DNA of 64,000 nt from Paracoccaceae bacterium (GCA_016778765.1 JADHOV010000001.1:62001-126000), one strand, 5' to 3'. Numbered from the stretch's first letter, positions 49,871 through 61,234 are shown. Notes: generated from the sequence alone by a model not told the origin. Translations and numbers: made by a program.

Positions 49871-50938
49871 TTACCTTTCAATGCGGTCGGAAATAAGCTT
49901 GCCCACCAATTGCGCGGTATAATCAACCAGCGGCACAATCCGACCATAATTCAAACGCGTTGGACCGATCACTCCGATGGCCCCAACAATTTTACGTTCT
50001 GAGTTCATATAGGGAGAAACAACCAAAGAGGAACCCGTAAGTGAAAAAAGTTTGTTCTCTGAGCCAATAAAAATGCGCACACCATCGCCTTGCTCGGTCA
50101 GTTCAAGAAATTCTGCGATATCGCGCTTGCGTTCCAAGTCATCAAACAGGTTTCGGATGCGCTCCAAATCCTCTTCATGGGCCTCTGATTCTAGCAAATT
50201 GCCACGGCCACGCACGATCAAGCGTTCATTATCATCGCCTTGGGTTTGCCAAACCGCCAAACCTTGCGTCACCAATTCTTGCGCCAAACTGTCAATTTCT
50301 TGCCGCCTTAAATCGACATCATGTTGAATGGTCGAAAGCAATTCGCTTAACGTGCGCCCTTCAAGCACTGCATTTAAGAAATTTGCCGCTTCGCGCATCG
50401 CGCTGGGCGTTTGCCCGACCGGCGGCGTAAACAGACGGTTTTCAACATCGCCATTGGAATAAACAAGAACAACCAACGCCCGGTCAGGGGATAACGATAC
50501 GAACTCAATATGCTTTATGGGTTGTTCTTGCTTTGGCGTTAACACCAAAGAGGCGCCATGGGTTAACGCCGAAAGCGTTGATCCCACGCGGTCCAACACG
50601 CTGCTGACATCTTGGCTGCTGCGATCTACGGTTTGATCCAGCTTAAGTTGATCTTCCTTGCTAAGCTGATCCACTTCCAAAAACCCATCCACAAACATGC
50701 GCAACCCCAATTGCGTGGGCACCCGCCCCGCACTGATATGCGGGCTGTCAAGCAAGCCTAAAAATTCAAGATCCTGCATCACATTGCGCACAGTGGCCGC
50801 GCTGACCTTTTCATTTAAGGTACGGGTAAGCGTGCGCGACCCAACGGGGCCACCACTTTCTAAATAGCCCTCAACCAGCCTGCGAAAAATTTCCCGCGAC
50901 CGTTCATTCATATTGTTTAAAAGATCTGGGCTACCCAT
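49871..50938 (-). CDS. hrcA: Heat-inducible transcription repressor HrcA
   Basis: Represses chaperone operons by binding CIRCE. 355 residues. N-terminal winged helix (NERSREIFRRLVEGYLESGGPVGSRTL, VRNVMQDLEFLGLLDSPH) and C-terminal GAF-like part (VGAIGVIGPTRLNYGRIVPLVDYTA). Divergent from rph. No CIRCE element is visible within the window. Confidence 0.96.
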   Translation of the reverse strand: MGSPDLLNNMNERSREIFRRLVEGYLESGGPVGSRTLTRTLNEKVSAATVRNVMQDLEFLGLLDSPHISAGRVPTQLGLRMFVDGFLEVDQLSKEDQLKLDQTVDRSSQDVSSVLDRVGSTLSALTHGASLVLTPKQEQPIKHIEFVSLSPDRALVVLVYSNGDVENRLFTPPVGQTPSAMREAANFLNAVLEGRTLSELLSTIQHDVDLRRQEIDSLAQELVTQGLAVWQTQGDDNERLIVRGRGNLLESEAHEEDLERIRNLFDDLERKRDIAEFLELTEQGDGVRIFIGSENKLFSLTGSSLVVSPYMNSERKIVGAIGVIGPTRLNYGRIVPLVDYTAQLVGKLISDRIER

Positions 50939-51050
50939 ATCGCCTAATCCTTTTTAAAACCCAAAAGCACCGCCCGGTTCAAAACTATCGGGGTTGCGTC
51001 TCTATATCAGCCGCTTGTATGCATCAGTGCAACATAGAAAGGTTTATAAC

Positions 51051-51764
51051 ATGCGCCCCTCAGGAAGAAAATTAAATGAAATGCGTTCGGTAGAAATTGA
51101 AACCGAGGTGACCAAACACGCCGAAGGGTCATGTCTGATCAAAATGGGCGACACGCATGTGCTGTGCACCGCCACCATTGAAGATCGGGTGCCCTCCTTC
51201 ATCAAGGGATCCGGGCTTGGCTGGATAACAGCGGAATATGGCATGCTGCCAAGATCAACCAGTTCGCGCATGCGCCGCGAATCAACGGCTGGCAAACAAG
51301 GCGGACGGACCGTAGAGATTCAACGCCTAATCGGGCGCTCCCTGCGGGCGGGCGTGGATCGTTTAGCGCTGGGCGAGCGCCAAATTACCGTGGATTGCGA
51401 TGTGATTCAGGCTGATGGAGGCACCAGATGCGCCTCAATCACCGGTGGCTGGGTGGCGTTACAGCTGGCGGTCAATAAATTGCTAAAAACTGGCGCGTTG
51501 CTTTCTAACCCGCTGATTTCACCCGTGGCGGCGGTCAGTTGCGGCATATATGCAGGCCAAGCCGTGCTTGATTTGGATTATCCTGAAGACAGTGAAGCCG
51601 GCGTGGATGGAAATTTCATCATGTTGGCAAATGGTCAAATGATCGAAACTCAGATGAGCGCTGAGGGCGCTACTTACTCGCGCGCTCAAATGAACCAATT
51701 GTTGGATTTGGCAGAAGCCGGCGTGGCCGCATTGGTGCAAGCGCAGCTAAAGGCCGTTGGATGA
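51051..51764 (+). CDS. rph: Ribonuclease PH
   Basis: Phosphorolytic trimming of tRNA 3' ends. 237 residues from ATG 51051 ([17 protein letters not shown]) with GAAAGG upstream; ATG 50994 would add a non-family leader. Motifs: [30 protein letters not shown], and [20 protein letters not shown]. Overlaps rdgB as ATGA. Confidence 0.97.
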   Translation: MRPSGRKLNEMRSVEIETEVTKHAEGSCLIKMGDTHVLCTATIEDRVPSFIKGSGLGWITAEYGMLPRSTSSRMRRESTAGKQGGRTVEIQRLIGRSLRAGVDRLALGERQITVDCDVIQADGGTRCASITGGWVALQLAVNKLLKTGALLSNPLISPVAAVSCGIYAGQAVLDLDYPEDSEAGVDGNFIMLANGQMIETQMSAEGATYSRAQMNQLLDLAEAGVAALVQAQLKAVG

Positions 51765-52375
51765 GCCGTTTATTTCAAGAAGATCGCCTGGTATTGGCCA
51801 CCCATAACCAAGGCAAACTTGAAGAAATCGCCGCTTTGCTTACGCCATTTGATGTCAAGGTGGTTGGGGCTGGCAGTTTAAACCTGCCTGAACCAGAGGA
51901 AACCGAATCCAGCTTTGTGGGCAATGCCCGCATAAAAGCCCATGCTGCGGCAAAAGCGACGGGCTCACCCGCGCTGGCCGATGATAGCGGCATTGAAATC
52001 GCAGCGCTAAACGGTGCTCCTGGGGTTTACACCGCCGATTGGGCGGAAACCCCCAAAGGGCGTGATTTTATAATGGCAATGGAAAAAGTACATTTCGAGC
52101 TTGAAAAAATAAACGCGCCTGCTCCGCGCATCGCCCAGTTTTGTTGTACGTTGGTACTGGCCTGGCCCGATGGGGCCGATGCGGTGTTTGAAGGGATTAT
52201 GCCTGGCCAAGTGATATGGCCAATGCGCGGAGACCAAGGCCATGGATATGATCCAATTTTTCAACCTGACGGCTATAAGGTCACCTTCGCTGAGATGGAC
52301 CGTTGGGAAAAGAACCGCATCAGCCACCGCGCCAGAGCCTTTGAAAAACTGATACGGGAATGCTTTGGTGGATGA
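51761..52375 (+). CDS. rdgB: Non-canonical purine NTP pyrophosphatase
   Basis: Hydrolyses dITP/XTP to keep them out of DNA. 204 residues. Ham1 signatures: [54 protein letters not shown] and [13 protein letters not shown]. Coupled to rph and overlapping hemW. Confidence 0.96.
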   Translation: MSRLFQEDRLVLATHNQGKLEEIAALLTPFDVKVVGAGSLNLPEPEETESSFVGNARIKAHAAAKATGSPALADDSGIEIAALNGAPGVYTADWAETPKGRDFIMAMEKVHFELEKINAPAPRIAQFCCTLVLAWPDGADAVFEGIMPGQVIWPMRGDQGHGYDPIFQPDGYKVTFAEMDRWEKNRISHRARAFEKLIRECFGG

Positions 52376-53522
52376 TTGGACATATGGGGGCTTTGGAATA
52401 TACATCCATTGGCCCTTTTGTTCTGCAAAATGCCCCTATTGCGACTTTAACAGCCATGTCTCTAAAAAAATTGATACAAAGCAATGGCTTAAAGGATATT
52501 TATCCGAAATCCAGCGGTTAAGAAATACGGTTGGCCCGCGCCTGGTCAATAGCATTTTTTTCGGCGGTGGCACGCCTAGCCTGATGGATCCCGAGATTGT
52601 TGAGGCGGTCATTGGCACCATTAAATCCAGCTTTCCTATCAGCAATCAATTGGAAGTGACGCTTGAGGCCAACCCAACCTCAGTTGAAGCAGGCCGCTTT
52701 GCGGCCTATCAAAACGCAGGCGTGAACCGAATTTCAATGGGAATACAGGCATTAAATGATCCAGATTTGCGCAGACTTGGCCGATTGCATACTGCGCAAG
52801 AAGCCCGGTTGGCGTTTGAAACCGCGCGCAATATTTTTGCCCGCGTCAGTTTCGATTTAATTTATGCGCGGCAATATCAAACCCTTGCGCAATGGCAGGC
52901 AGAGTTGAGCGAGGCACTTGCAATGGCGGTCGATCACTTCTCGCTTTATCAATTAACCGTCGAGGCCGGAACCGCCTTTGGCGATCGTTACAAAATCGGC
53001 AAGCTACCAGGCCTGCCAAACAATGATCTTGGCGCAGATCTTTATGAGCTTACTCAATCTTTATGCGATGCGCATAATATGCCTGCCTATGAGGTGTCAA
53101 ATCATGCAAAAAAAGGGGCAGAATGCCTGCATAATTTGATATATTGGCGCTATGGCGATTATGCCGGTATTGGCCCAGGGGCCCATGGGCGATTAACGCT
53201 AAAGGGTCAAAAATTTGCCACTGAGGCATTTTACAACCCAGATAAGTGGCTTGCCGCGGTTGAACAGGGTACTGGAGAAAAGTCTGCGCAGCAGATTGAT
53301 CGAACCGCACAAGCCACAGAATATTTGCTGATGGGCTTACGGATTAAGGACGGTATTGATTTAGAGCGTTTTGAGAATCTGGCAGGGGCACCACTGAATA
53401 TCGAGGCTCAAACCTCTCTTGAAGATATGGGTTTGCTAATACGTAGCGATAAAAGCCTGAAAGCCACGCGAGCCGGCACCGCCGTGTTAAACTCTGTTAT
53501 CAGTTCCTTATTAGAGGCGTGA
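52368..53522 (+). CDS. hemW: Radical-SAM heme chaperone HemW (HemN-like)
   Basis: Radical-SAM protein related to coproporphyrinogen III dehydrogenase that delivers heme in relatives. 384 residues from GTG 52368 ([17 protein letters not shown]); TTG 52365 is the alternative. The CX3CX2C cluster is in CSAKCPYCDFNSH, followed by FFGGGTPSLMDP. The short form without the extra N-terminal domain of true HemN argues for HemW. It overlaps rdgB by 8 nt. Confidence 0.93.
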   Translation: MDDWTYGGFGIYIHWPFCSAKCPYCDFNSHVSKKIDTKQWLKGYLSEIQRLRNTVGPRLVNSIFFGGGTPSLMDPEIVEAVIGTIKSSFPISNQLEVTLEANPTSVEAGRFAAYQNAGVNRISMGIQALNDPDLRRLGRLHTAQEARLAFETARNIFARVSFDLIYARQYQTLAQWQAELSEALAMAVDHFSLYQLTVEAGTAFGDRYKIGKLPGLPNNDLGADLYELTQSLCDAHNMPAYEVSNHAKKGAECLHNLIYWRYGDYAGIGPGAHGRLTLKGQKFATEAFYNPDKWLAAVEQGTGEKSAQQIDRTAQATEYLLMGLRIKDGIDLERFENLAGAPLNIEAQTSLEDMGLLIRSDKSLKATRAGTAVLNSVISSLLEA

Positions 53523-53523
53523 C

Positions 53524-53877
53524 ATGCGGATTATTTGGTTAATCTTGGGTTTAATTGCATTGGGGTTGGGATGCTTTGGGGTGGTTTTGCCGCTTTTGCC
53601 AACCGTACCCTTCATCTTGCTTGCAGCATTTTGCTTTGCAAAAAGCTCAAATCGATTGCATGGCTGGTTATTAACCCATCCGCTTTTTGGCAAAATGATC
53701 CAAGATTGGCGTCAAACAGGCGCGATTTCCACAAAGGCCAAAAAAATGGCTACAATATCGATTGCTTTGGTTTTTGCAATTTCAGTAATCACCGGCGTGA
53801 AACCGCTAATTTTAACAATACAAGTAGCCGTCTTGGGCTGCGTTTTAGTGTTTATTTGGACTCGACCTGCTGCGTAG
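53524..53877 (+). CDS. DUF454 (YbaN-like) inner membrane protein
   Basis: 117 residues with two to three hydrophobic helices (IIWLILGLIALGLGCFGVVLPLLP; FILLAAFCFA; ISIALVFAISVITG). The PLLPTVPFILLAAFCFAKSS and HPLFGKMIQDWRQTG segments are typical of the family. Function is unknown. It follows hemW by 1 nt and its tail overlaps convergent parB. Confidence 0.85.
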   Translation: MRIIWLILGLIALGLGCFGVVLPLLPTVPFILLAAFCFAKSSNRLHGWLLTHPLFGKMIQDWRQTGAISTKAKKMATISIALVFAISVITGVKPLILTIQVAVLGCVLVFIWTRPAA

Positions 53878-54787
53878 CACTTAAAATCCGACACAGATCA
53901 TCCAATTGATCAAGATCACTATAAGTAATTGATATTGTTCCTGTTTCTGTTCCATCTACATGTGAAACTAGGACTTTCATGCCCAATCCTGCGGATAAAT
54001 CAGCTTCCAAAGCGCGCGTATCTGCATCTTTTTCCACCGAGTTTCTCGCCTTGGACTTCGGCTTGTCTTTTGGTCCATCAGCTTGCGCTGCCCGCTTTAC
54101 AAGCCGTTCGGTCTCGCGCACCGAAAGCGCTTTTTTCACGACCAGACGCGCAAGGTCTAATTGATCATCTGACGTAATCAGCGCCCGCGCGTGGCCCGTG
54201 GTCAATTGCCCTTCCCGCAGATAGGTTAAAATCTCATCCGGAAGGTTTAACAACCGTAAAAGATTGGCAATATGACTGCGGCTTTTTCCAAGCGCCTCTG
54301 ACATTTGCTCTTGCGTGCGCCCAAAACGCTCCATCAAATTTTTATAGCCTTGCGCCTCTTCCACCGGATTCAAATCGGCACGCTGGATGTTTTCGATAAT
54401 TGCCACTTCTAGCACTTCAGTATCTGAAAATCTTCGCAGCACGACGGGTAGCATATGCAATTGCGCAATCTGCGCCGCACGCCACCGACGCTCACCCGCT
54501 ACAATCTCAAACTCATCCTCATGTTCGGGGCGCTCACGCACAATCAACGGCTGAATAATGCCTTTTGCGCGGATAGAATTCGCAAGATCATTTAGGTTTT
54601 CTTCGGTAAAATTGCGACGCGGCTGATCCGGATTGGGAAATATCTTTTCAATCGGAACATTCATATCGCTTTTAACAGGAATAGTATCCGCGGGTTGCCC
54701 TTGTTCTTTTGATATGGATCCAACATCGGACATTAACGCCGATAAGCCCCGTCCAAGACCCCGAACTTTTCCTTTTTTATCAACCAT
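53852..54787 (-). CDS. parB: Chromosome partitioning protein ParB
   Basis: CTPase clamp that loads at parS and directs origin segregation. 311 residues. N-terminal GRGLSALM, CTP-binding ERRWRAAQ (GERRWRAAQIAQL), helix-turn-helix for parS (GRTQEQMSEALGKSRSHIANLLRLLNLP), and a C-terminal dimerisation helix. It follows parA directly. Two perfect parS sites are found 2-4 kb upstream in the same gene block. Confidence 0.97.
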   Translation of the reverse strand: MVDKKGKVRGLGRGLSALMSDVGSISKEQGQPADTIPVKSDMNVPIEKIFPNPDQPRRNFTEENLNDLANSIRAKGIIQPLIVRERPEHEDEFEIVAGERRWRAAQIAQLHMLPVVLRRFSDTEVLEVAIIENIQRADLNPVEEAQGYKNLMERFGRTQEQMSEALGKSRSHIANLLRLLNLPDEILTYLREGQLTTGHARALITSDDQLDLARLVVKKALSVRETERLVKRAAQADGPKDKPKSKARNSVEKDADTRALEADLSAGLGMKVLVSHVDGTETGTISITYSDLDQLDDLCRILSATQQVESK

Positions 54788-55585
54788 TTAGACCTCTTTC
54801 ACCGATGCTGTCGGCAGATTATTTTTCAAAAACTCCTGCGTTAAGGCCCGATAGGCCATGGCCCCTTTTGACAGGCTGTCATATTGTAAAACCGGCATTG
54901 AAAAGGACGGCGCTTCGCTTAACCGCACATTCCGCGGAATTTTGACCTGGAACACCAATTCGCCAAGATTATCCCGCGCATCCTGTTCGACTTGCAGCGA
55001 CAAATTATTGCGCTGATCAAACATCGTTAAAACAATTCCCTCGATACGCAAGTCTGTATTGGCGGTTTTACGCACTTCACGCACCGTTAACATCAACTGG
55101 GACAGGCCTTCCAAAGCAAAAAACTCGCTTTGCAAAGGAATAAGAACCGAATCCGAAGCCACCATCGCGTTCACCGTTAAAAGCGATAACGATGGCGGGC
55201 AATCGATTAAGATGTAATCAAATTCATACGCTTTCATGCTGTCTTGCCGCAAAGCATCCAACAAGAGCGAACTGCGCTTTTCATTTGAGACCAATTCAAA
55301 CTCGGCGGAGCTTAGATCAACAGTGGATGGGATAACGCTTAGGCCTTTAATATTAGTGTCTATGATAGCATTTTTGAGGTGAGTAGGATCAAGCAGAAGA
55401 TCAAATATAGTAGTGTCGCGCGCACTTACATCAATTCCCAATCCGGTTGATGCATTGCCCTGCGGATCTAAATCAACGATCAATACTTTCAAACCCGATT
55501 CCGCTAGCCCAGCCGCCAAATTTATTGAAGTGGTTGTTTTGCCAACACCTCCCTTTTGATTGGTAATCGAAATAATCTTAGCCAT
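54788..55585 (-). CDS. parA: Chromosome partitioning ATPase ParA
   Basis: Walker-type ATPase that moves the ParB-parS complex. 265 residues from ATG 55585 (MAKIISITNQKGGVGKTTTSINL); ATG 55609 would extend into rsmG. Deviant Walker A KGGVGKTT, LIVDLDPQGNASTGLG, and LIDCPPSLSLLT. Four nt after rsmG, the usual rsmG-parA-parB order. Confidence 0.97.
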   Translation of the reverse strand: MAKIISITNQKGGVGKTTTSINLAAGLAESGLKVLIVDLDPQGNASTGLGIDVSARDTTIFDLLLDPTHLKNAIIDTNIKGLSVIPSTVDLSSAEFELVSNEKRSSLLLDALRQDSMKAYEFDYILIDCPPSLSLLTVNAMVASDSVLIPLQSEFFALEGLSQLMLTVREVRKTANTDLRIEGIVLTMFDQRNNLSLQVEQDARDNLGELVFQVKIPRNVRLSEAPSFSMPVLQYDSLSKGAMAYRALTQEFLKNNLPTASVKEV

Positions 55586-55589
55586 TTTT

Positions 55590-56225
55590 TTATTTGCTGC
55601 GTGGCGCACCTGTCACGTTCCTTACGCTTAATATCACTGCCTCATGGTTGGTTTTACTGATAAAGTGCTCTGCTTGAAATTGCCAACTTTTTTCAGCCTC
55701 TTTTACTTCTTTTGACCAATTTTTGCCTTTCATGAACAAACATTGCGTATTTTGACACATAAAGGGATGCGTGAGCCTTAACAAATCGTTCAAATCAGCC
55801 AAAGCGCGGGCAGAAATAACGTCGGCTTTTAAAGGGCCTACGGCCTCGATACGCTTGGCCTGAACCATTGCGTTTAATTGCAACTCCCGCATGACGGTGC
55901 GTAAGAATACCGCCTTTCGCTGATCACTTTCAATCAAAGTCACACGCAACTGTGGGTTAAGCTCTTTGGCCAAAATCGCAACAACCAACCCTGGTAAGCC
56001 ACCCCCACTGCCTATATCAATCCAATGCGCGGCATGCTTTGACGCAAGCCCCATCACCTGAGCAGAATCGCAAATATGGCGGGCCCACACATCCTCGCGC
56101 GTCGATTTTGAAATAAGATTTATCCGCGTGGTCCATTTTTCCAGTAACCGCTGATATGCTTTCAGCGCGTCATATGTTTCACGTGAAACATTTAAATCAG
56201 AAAAAAAGGTATAGTGCCCGGTCAT
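55590..56225 (-). CDS. rsmG: 16S rRNA (guanine-N7) methyltransferase RsmG
   Basis: Methylates G527 of 16S rRNA. 211 residues. SAM motif [19 protein letters not shown] and preceding [12 protein letters not shown]. The N-terminal [14 protein letters not shown] is encoded over a perfect parS site (56175-56190). Overlaps mnmG by 4 nt (ATGA). Confidence 0.96.
   Translation of the reverse strand: MTGHYTFFSDLNVSRETYDALKAYQRLLEKWTTRINLISKSTREDVWARHICDSAQVMGLASKHAAHWIDIGSGGGLPGLVVAILAKELNPQLRVTLIESDQRKAVFLRTVMRELQLNAMVQAKRIEAVGPLKADVISARALADLNDLLRLTHPFMCQNTQCLFMKGKNWSKEVKEAEKSWQFQAEHFISKTNHEAVILSVRNVTGAPRSK
56175..56190. other. parS centromere site inside rsmG
   Basis: Perfect 16-bp palindrome TGTTTCACGTGAAACA, the consensus ParB-loading site. 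It codes for VSRET in RsmG, so the site is held within a protein-coding sequence. Confidence 0.93.
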
Positions 56226-58093
56226 CCGGCTTTAAGGCGGTTAAACTGGCGCAGTTTTGCCAATAATAACATGGTGGCCGCAGGGGTCATTCCTTCAACC
56301 TTTTGGGCTTGGCGCAAATTTTCGGGCTGGCGATCCGTAAGTTTTCCGCGAAGCTCTGATGAAAGGCCATCAATATCTGCGTATGAAAACCCTTGTGGTA
56401 TTTTTAACGCCTCATCGCGCTGCACTGCTTCAATATCTTTTTTCTGCCGCGCGATATAATTTGAATATAAAGCATCGCAGCTTAATTGTACTGCGATATC
56501 CGGCTCAATATCGCGTAAATCGGGAGATAGAGCGAGAAGATCTTCAAACGTTACCTTGGGGAAAGACAGGATCTGATATAACGAGCGGCGAGAACCATCT
56601 TGAGTTACCTCGATACCACAGGCCTGTAATTGAGTTGGGGTAAAGCTATCTGCATGCAATTGCGCCGTGGCCTTGGCCAATTTTTCTTGTTTTAACGAGA
56701 AAGCCGCATACCGCTCTGCGCCCACGCAACCTAGGACAATCCCCTGAGGCGTTAGCCGTTGATCCGCATTATCCGCCCGCAGCGAAAGCCGAAATTCCGC
56801 CCGTGAGGTAAACATACGATAAGGCTCGCTTACTCCACGCGAAATAAGATCATCAAGCATCACGCCAATATAGCTGTCACTTCGCGAAAAACTGGGACCA
56901 TCGCGGCCCAAAGACTGCGCAGCGGCTGATAAACCCGCCACCATGCCCTGCGCTGACGCCTCTTCATAACCGGTGGTGCCATTAATTTGCCCCGCCAAAA
57001 ACAAACCTGGCACGTTTCGCAAAGCCAAAGACATATCCAACGCTCGCGGATCAACATAATCGTATTCTATCGCATAACCTGGCTGCGTGATAAACGCGTT
57101 TTCTAATCCCGCGATCGAGCGCACATACGCTTCCTGTACATCTTGTGGAAGCGAAGTGGAAATTCCATTTGGATAGATCGTAGTCACATCCAAACCCTCG
57201 GGCTCCAGAAAAATTTGATGCGATGTCTTGTCAGAAAACCTGACAATCTTATCTTCAATCGACGGGCAATAACGCGGACCTACCCCATCTATATGGCCGC
57301 CATACATCGCAGAACGGTCTAGGTTTTTCCGAATAATCGCATGAGTTTTTTCATTTGTATGTGTTATACCGCAAGCGATTTGCGCTGCTGCCGGTTCTTT
57401 AGACAAAAACGAAAACAGCGTCGGCACGTCATCACCAGGCTGGGTTTCCAGGCCCTGCCAATCGATCGTCGTCCCATCCAAACGCGGAGGAGTGCCCGTT
57501 TTCAAACGCCCTAAAGACAATCCAAATTCATCAATTCGCTGCGCGAGTTTTACCGATGGCTTATCGCCCATCCTACCGCCTGGCCGCGAGACATCCCCAA
57601 TATGAATAATTCCACGTAAAAACGTTCCGGTGGTTAAGATCACCGAATTCGATCGTATTTCGGATGCGTCCGCCAACACAACACCAAATATCTTCGACGG
57701 AGCGCCCAATAGATCCACAACCTCACCGTTTAATAAGGTAAGGTTTTTCATTGCCCGTAATTGCGCCTCTATCGCCGCGCGATATAATTTTCGATCTGCC
57801 TGCGCGCGAGGGCCCTGCACGGCAGGCCCTTTGCGGCGGTTGAGCAAACGAAACTGAATACCCGCCTGGTCTGCGGCCCTGCCCATGATGCCATCAAGCG
57901 CATCCACTTCGCGCACTAGATGCCCTTTACCCAATCCCCCGATCGCCGGATTACAGGACATTGCGCCCAAATCATACGCAGATAAAGTTATTAAAGCGGT
58001 TTGCGCACCCATACGCGCCGCCGCAGCCGCCGCTTCACAGCCCGCATGCCCACCACCAACAACAATTACATCAAAATGTTTCACGTGAAACAC
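56222..58093 (-). CDS. mnmG: tRNA uridine-5-carboxymethylaminomethyl synthesis enzyme MnmG (GidA)
   Basis: FAD enzyme that, with MnmE, modifies U34 of several tRNAs. 623 residues. FAD-binding [41 protein letters not shown] and the C-terminal [18 protein letters not shown]. The N-terminus MFHVKHFDV is encoded by a perfect parS site. Start 4 nt after mnmE. Confidence 0.97.
   Translation of the reverse strand: MFHVKHFDVIVVGGGHAGCEAAAAAARMGAQTALITLSAYDLGAMSCNPAIGGLGKGHLVREVDALDGIMGRAADQAGIQFRLLNRRKGPAVQGPRAQADRKLYRAAIEAQLRAMKNLTLLNGEVVDLLGAPSKIFGVVLADASEIRSNSVILTTGTFLRGIIHIGDVSRPGGRMGDKPSVKLAQRIDEFGLSLGRLKTGTPPRLDGTTIDWQGLETQPGDDVPTLFSFLSKEPAAAQIACGITHTNEKTHAIIRKNLDRSAMYGGHIDGVGPRYCPSIEDKIVRFSDKTSHQIFLEPEGLDVTTIYPNGISTSLPQDVQEAYVRSIAGLENAFITQPGYAIEYDYVDPRALDMSLALRNVPGLFLAGQINGTTGYEEASAQGMVAGLSAAAQSLGRDGPSFSRSDSYIGVMLDDLISRGVSEPYRMFTSRAEFRLSLRADNADQRLTPQGIVLGCVGAERYAAFSLKQEKLAKATAQLHADSFTPTQLQACGIEVTQDGSRRSLYQILSFPKVTFEDLLALSPDLRDIEPDIAVQLSCDALYSNYIARQKKDIEAVQRDEALKIPQGFSYADIDGLSSELRGKLTDRQPENLRQAQKVEGMTPAATMLLLAKLRQFNRLKAG
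58077..58092. other. parS centromere site at the mnmG start
   Basis: Perfect 16-bp palindrome TGTTTCACGTGAAACA that overlaps all but the first base of the mnmG start codon and encodes FHVKH. ParB bound here would sit on the mnmG translation start region of the DNA. It lies about 3.3 kb from the DnaA-box cluster. Confidence 0.93.
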
Positions 58094-58097
58094 TCCA

Positions 58098-59384
58098 TCA
58101 TTTACCCAAACAAAAACTGCTAAAAATTTCGTCCAAAATGGATTCTATCCCAATTCGCCCAATAAGACCATCCATCGCACGACAGGCCCGATGCAGCTCT
58201 TCTGCTGCCAACTCATAAACATCCGGCCCACTCTCTAAGAGCAAAAGAGCTTGATCCATAGCCACAACTGCTTCTTGCAGAGCGTGTCTATGACGCTCAC
58301 GCGTTGCAACACCTAAAGTAGAAGTTTTTTCTTTCAATACACCCTTTAGATGATCAACAAAACGGTCAATCCCCGCCCCCGTCCGCCCTGAAATGCCAAA
58401 TTTTTCATCACCTTCATCGCATTTCGCCAACAGCACTATATCATCCGGTGACATCTCAATCCCTACGGGCACAGCGCCATCCAATGACAATACAGCACGA
58501 ATATCTGCAGCATTTGCGCGCGCCAACGCCCGCTCAACACCCAATTCTTCAATATGGTCCGACGTATTACGTAATCCCGCCGTGTCCAATAACGTCACCG
58601 CGAACCCATCCAAGTCCATCCGTACTTCTATGATATCGCGCGTCGTCCCAGCCACATCCGACGTCAATGCCGCCTCACGCCCGGCCAATGCGTTCAGCAA
58701 AGTTGATTTTCCAACATTGGGCTTTCCGACGATCGCCACTTCGAAACCGGCCCTTACCCGCTCTGCCATCGCAACGCCCCCCGCCTCAAGGATCAATGCG
58801 GCGCGTGTACTCTTCACCAGATTGCGCACTTCCGGGGTAACATCTACGGGTACCTCCTCATCCGCGAAATCAATTGTTGCTTCCAGCAACGCACAGGCGC
58901 GCACCAGATCCAACCGCCACTGCACGGCACGCTGGCCCAATTCCCCTGACAACACCCTTAATGCCTGACGTCGCTGCGCCTCAGTTTCAGCATCAATCAA
59001 ATCCGCCAGACCTTCGACCTGCGTCATATCCAAACGGCCATTTTCCAGCGCGCGCCGCGTATACTCACCCGGCTCAGCCATCCTTACGCTCGAATGCTTA
59101 CAGCATGCAGCGAGAACTGCCGAAACAACTGCTAAGCTACCGTGACAAGCCAATTCAACGATATCCTCGCCGGTGAAGCTGTTTGGCGCCGCAAACCACG
59201 TGACCAGTCCGCTATCAAGCGCTACACCCTGGCCATCGGTAATCCGCCGCAAAACCGATAGCCGTGGCTCTCCTAGTTTTCCGACCAACGCACAAGCACA
59301 AGCACAAGCTTGCGGACCTGATAATCTAATTACAGATATACCAGCTTTCCCGTGACCAGATGCCAAGGCAACGATCGTGTCCAT
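58098..59384 (-). CDS. mnmE: tRNA modification GTPase MnmE (TrmE)
   Basis: Partner of MnmG in U34 modification. 428 residues, slightly shorter than usual. N-terminal folate-binding domain ([22 protein letters not shown]), G domain with [36 protein letters not shown], and the C-terminal FCLGK with the conserved cysteine. In the mnmE-mnmG-rsmG-parA-parB set. Confidence 0.96.
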   Translation of the reverse strand: MDTIVALASGHGKAGISVIRLSGPQACACACALVGKLGEPRLSVLRRITDGQGVALDSGLVTWFAAPNSFTGEDIVELACHGSLAVVSAVLAACCKHSSVRMAEPGEYTRRALENGRLDMTQVEGLADLIDAETEAQRRQALRVLSGELGQRAVQWRLDLVRACALLEATIDFADEEVPVDVTPEVRNLVKSTRAALILEAGGVAMAERVRAGFEVAIVGKPNVGKSTLLNALAGREAALTSDVAGTTRDIIEVRMDLDGFAVTLLDTAGLRNTSDHIEELGVERALARANAADIRAVLSLDGAVPVGIEMSPDDIVLLAKCDEGDEKFGISGRTGAGIDRFVDHLKGVLKEKTSTLGVATRERHRHALQEAVVAMDQALLLLESGPDVYELAAEELHRACRAMDGLIGRIGIESILDEIFSSFCLGK

Positions 59385-59406
59385 TGGGCCTACACCCCGA
59401 AAAATG

Positions 59407-60678
59407 TTAAGAATTCATTGAGTCAAAGAAGTCAGAATTGGATTTTGTTTGCTTAAGTTTCGAAATTAAAAACTCCACTGCATCCGTTGTTCCCATAGGA
59501 TTCAAAATACGCCGCAGCACAAAAGTTTTCTGAAGATCTACCTTATCAACCAGCAAATCTTCTTTTCGCGTACCAGATTTCAAAATATCCAACGCCGGGA
59601 AAACGCGCTTATCGGCAACTTTGCGATCAAGAACGATTTCAGAATTGCCCGTCCCTTTAAATTCTTCGAAAATCACCTCGTCCATCCGACTTCCAGTATC
59701 GATCAATGCGGTTGAAATGATCGTTAATGATCCCCCCTCTTCGATATTGCGCGCCGCGCCAAAGAATCGTTTCGGGCGTTGCAAAGCGTTTGCGTCAACA
59801 CCGCCGGTCAGTACCTTGCCCGAGGATGGAATAACCGTATTGAATGCCCGGCCTAAACGCGTAATCGAATCGAGCAAAATCACCACGTCCCGCTTATGTT
59901 CTACTAAGCGCTTGGCTTTCTCAATCACCATTTCAGACACTGCAACATGCCGCGTCGCTGGCTCATCAAAAGTGGAAGAAACAACTTCACCCTTCACAGA
60001 CCGTTGCATATCCGTAACTTCTTCTGGACGTTCATCAATCAACAAAACGATCAAATAACATTCAGGATGATTTTGTTCGATACTGGTCGCTATATTTTGC
60101 AATAATACCGTTTTACCTGTGCGCGGAGGCGCGACGATCAAAGATCTTTGGCCTTTGCCGATCGGCGCAACCAAATCAATTATGCGCGCAGATTTATCCT
60201 TCGCCGTTGGATCTGCCAACTCCATCGTCAGGCGCTCATCCGGGTAAAGCGGTGTAAGATTGTCAAAAGCAATTTTATGACGGGCTTTTTCAGGCTCTTC
60301 GAAATTAATTTTAAACGGATTTACCAATGCAAAATAACGTTCATTTTCTTCTGGTGCTTTGATCACTCCTTCGATCGTGTCACCCGTGCGCAATGCAAAT
60401 TTTCGGATCATTTCCGGCGATACATAAATATCATCTGGACCAGGCAAGTAATTCGCCTCGGGTGAACGCAAAAACCCAAAACCATCCTGCAAAACTTCAA
60501 GCACACCATCGCCCGCAACTTCCCATCCCTCATCCGCGCGCACGCTCAAAATTTGGAACATCATTTCGCCTTTGCGCATCGTTGATGCGTTTTCGATTTC
60601 CAGTTCTTCGGCTAAATCCACTAAATCTTTTGGACTTTTGCGTTTCAAATCAGAAAGGTTCAGCCGTTCGACCACCAT
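59407..60678 (-). CDS. rho: Transcription termination factor Rho
   Basis: RNA-dependent helicase for factor-dependent termination. 423 residues. N-terminal Rho domain ([21 protein letters not shown]) and RNA-binding [23 protein letters not shown]-loop [32 protein letters not shown]. It is 22 nt upstream of mnmE and next to the putative origin. Confidence 0.98.
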   Translation of the reverse strand: MVVERLNLSDLKRKSPKDLVDLAEELEIENASTMRKGEMMFQILSVRADEGWEVAGDGVLEVLQDGFGFLRSPEANYLPGPDDIYVSPEMIRKFALRTGDTIEGVIKAPEENERYFALVNPFKINFEEPEKARHKIAFDNLTPLYPDERLTMELADPTAKDKSARIIDLVAPIGKGQRSLIVAPPRTGKTVLLQNIATSIEQNHPECYLIVLLIDERPEEVTDMQRSVKGEVVSSTFDEPATRHVAVSEMVIEKAKRLVEHKRDVVILLDSITRLGRAFNTVIPSSGKVLTGGVDANALQRPKRFFGAARNIEEGGSLTIISTALIDTGSRMDEVIFEEFKGTGNSEIVLDRKVADKRVFPALDILKSGTRKEDLLVDKVDLQKTFVLRRILNPMGTTDAVEFLISKLKQTKSNSDFFDSMNS

Positions 60679-60784
60679 GATATACCTCTGGTTGCGGCAT
60701 TCACCGCGTTATGTCTGTTAATAGGAAAAAATCGCCAGAATAGGCTCAGGTCTTCTTACGATGATTTTTTTTAAAGTTAAACCA

Positions 60785-61234
60785 TTAATATTTTACGATC
60801 ACTGAAACCACTATCGCAATCATCAGAACGGTTGGAACTTCGTTCATCATTCGATAATACCGACCTGTTTTTGTAAAATTTCCAGATCTAAACAATTCAC
60901 AATGGTCAGCGCACCATTTGTTAAACCAGGTCATCCCAAAAATGCTTGCAAATTTTACCCATACCCAAACCATTGACCAATCAATAATGCCCGGAATAAA
61001 GACCATCAAAAGACCGCAGATCCAAGTTAAAATCATTGCAGGTCGCATAATAAACCTAAGCAGTTTCCGTTCCATAATTTGGAACGTTGTATCAAGGATA
61101 TCGCCTTTTTTTGCGCGTTCGCTGTGATACACGAATATTCTTGGTAAATAGAATAAACCGGCCATCCATGAGATAACCGCTAAAATATGAAGTGATTTTA
61201 TCCAAAGATAGAAATTGCTTAGAACATCAATCAT
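60785..61234 (-). CDS. hemJ: Protoporphyrinogen IX oxidase HemJ
   Basis: Membrane enzyme that oxidises protoporphyrinogen IX, supplying both heme and bacteriochlorophyll. 149 residues from ATG 61234 (MIDVLSNFYLWIKSLH) preceded by GGGGAAAGC; ATG 61255 is less family-like. Four hydrophobic helices. HemJ signatures KSLHILAVISWMAGLFYLPRIFVYH and MRPAMILTWICGL. Upstream is the DnaA-box region. Confidence 0.9.
   Translation of the reverse strand: MIDVLSNFYLWIKSLHILAVISWMAGLFYLPRIFVYHSERAKKGDILDTTFQIMERKLLRFIMRPAMILTWICGLLMVFIPGIIDWSMVWVWVKFASIFGMTWFNKWCADHCELFRSGNFTKTGRYYRMMNEVPTVLMIAIVVSVIVKY

Noticed and set aside
50939-51050. CIRCE element in front of hrcA or rph
   Set aside because: No TTAGCACTC-N9-GAGTGCTAA-like inverted repeat is visible in this spacer.
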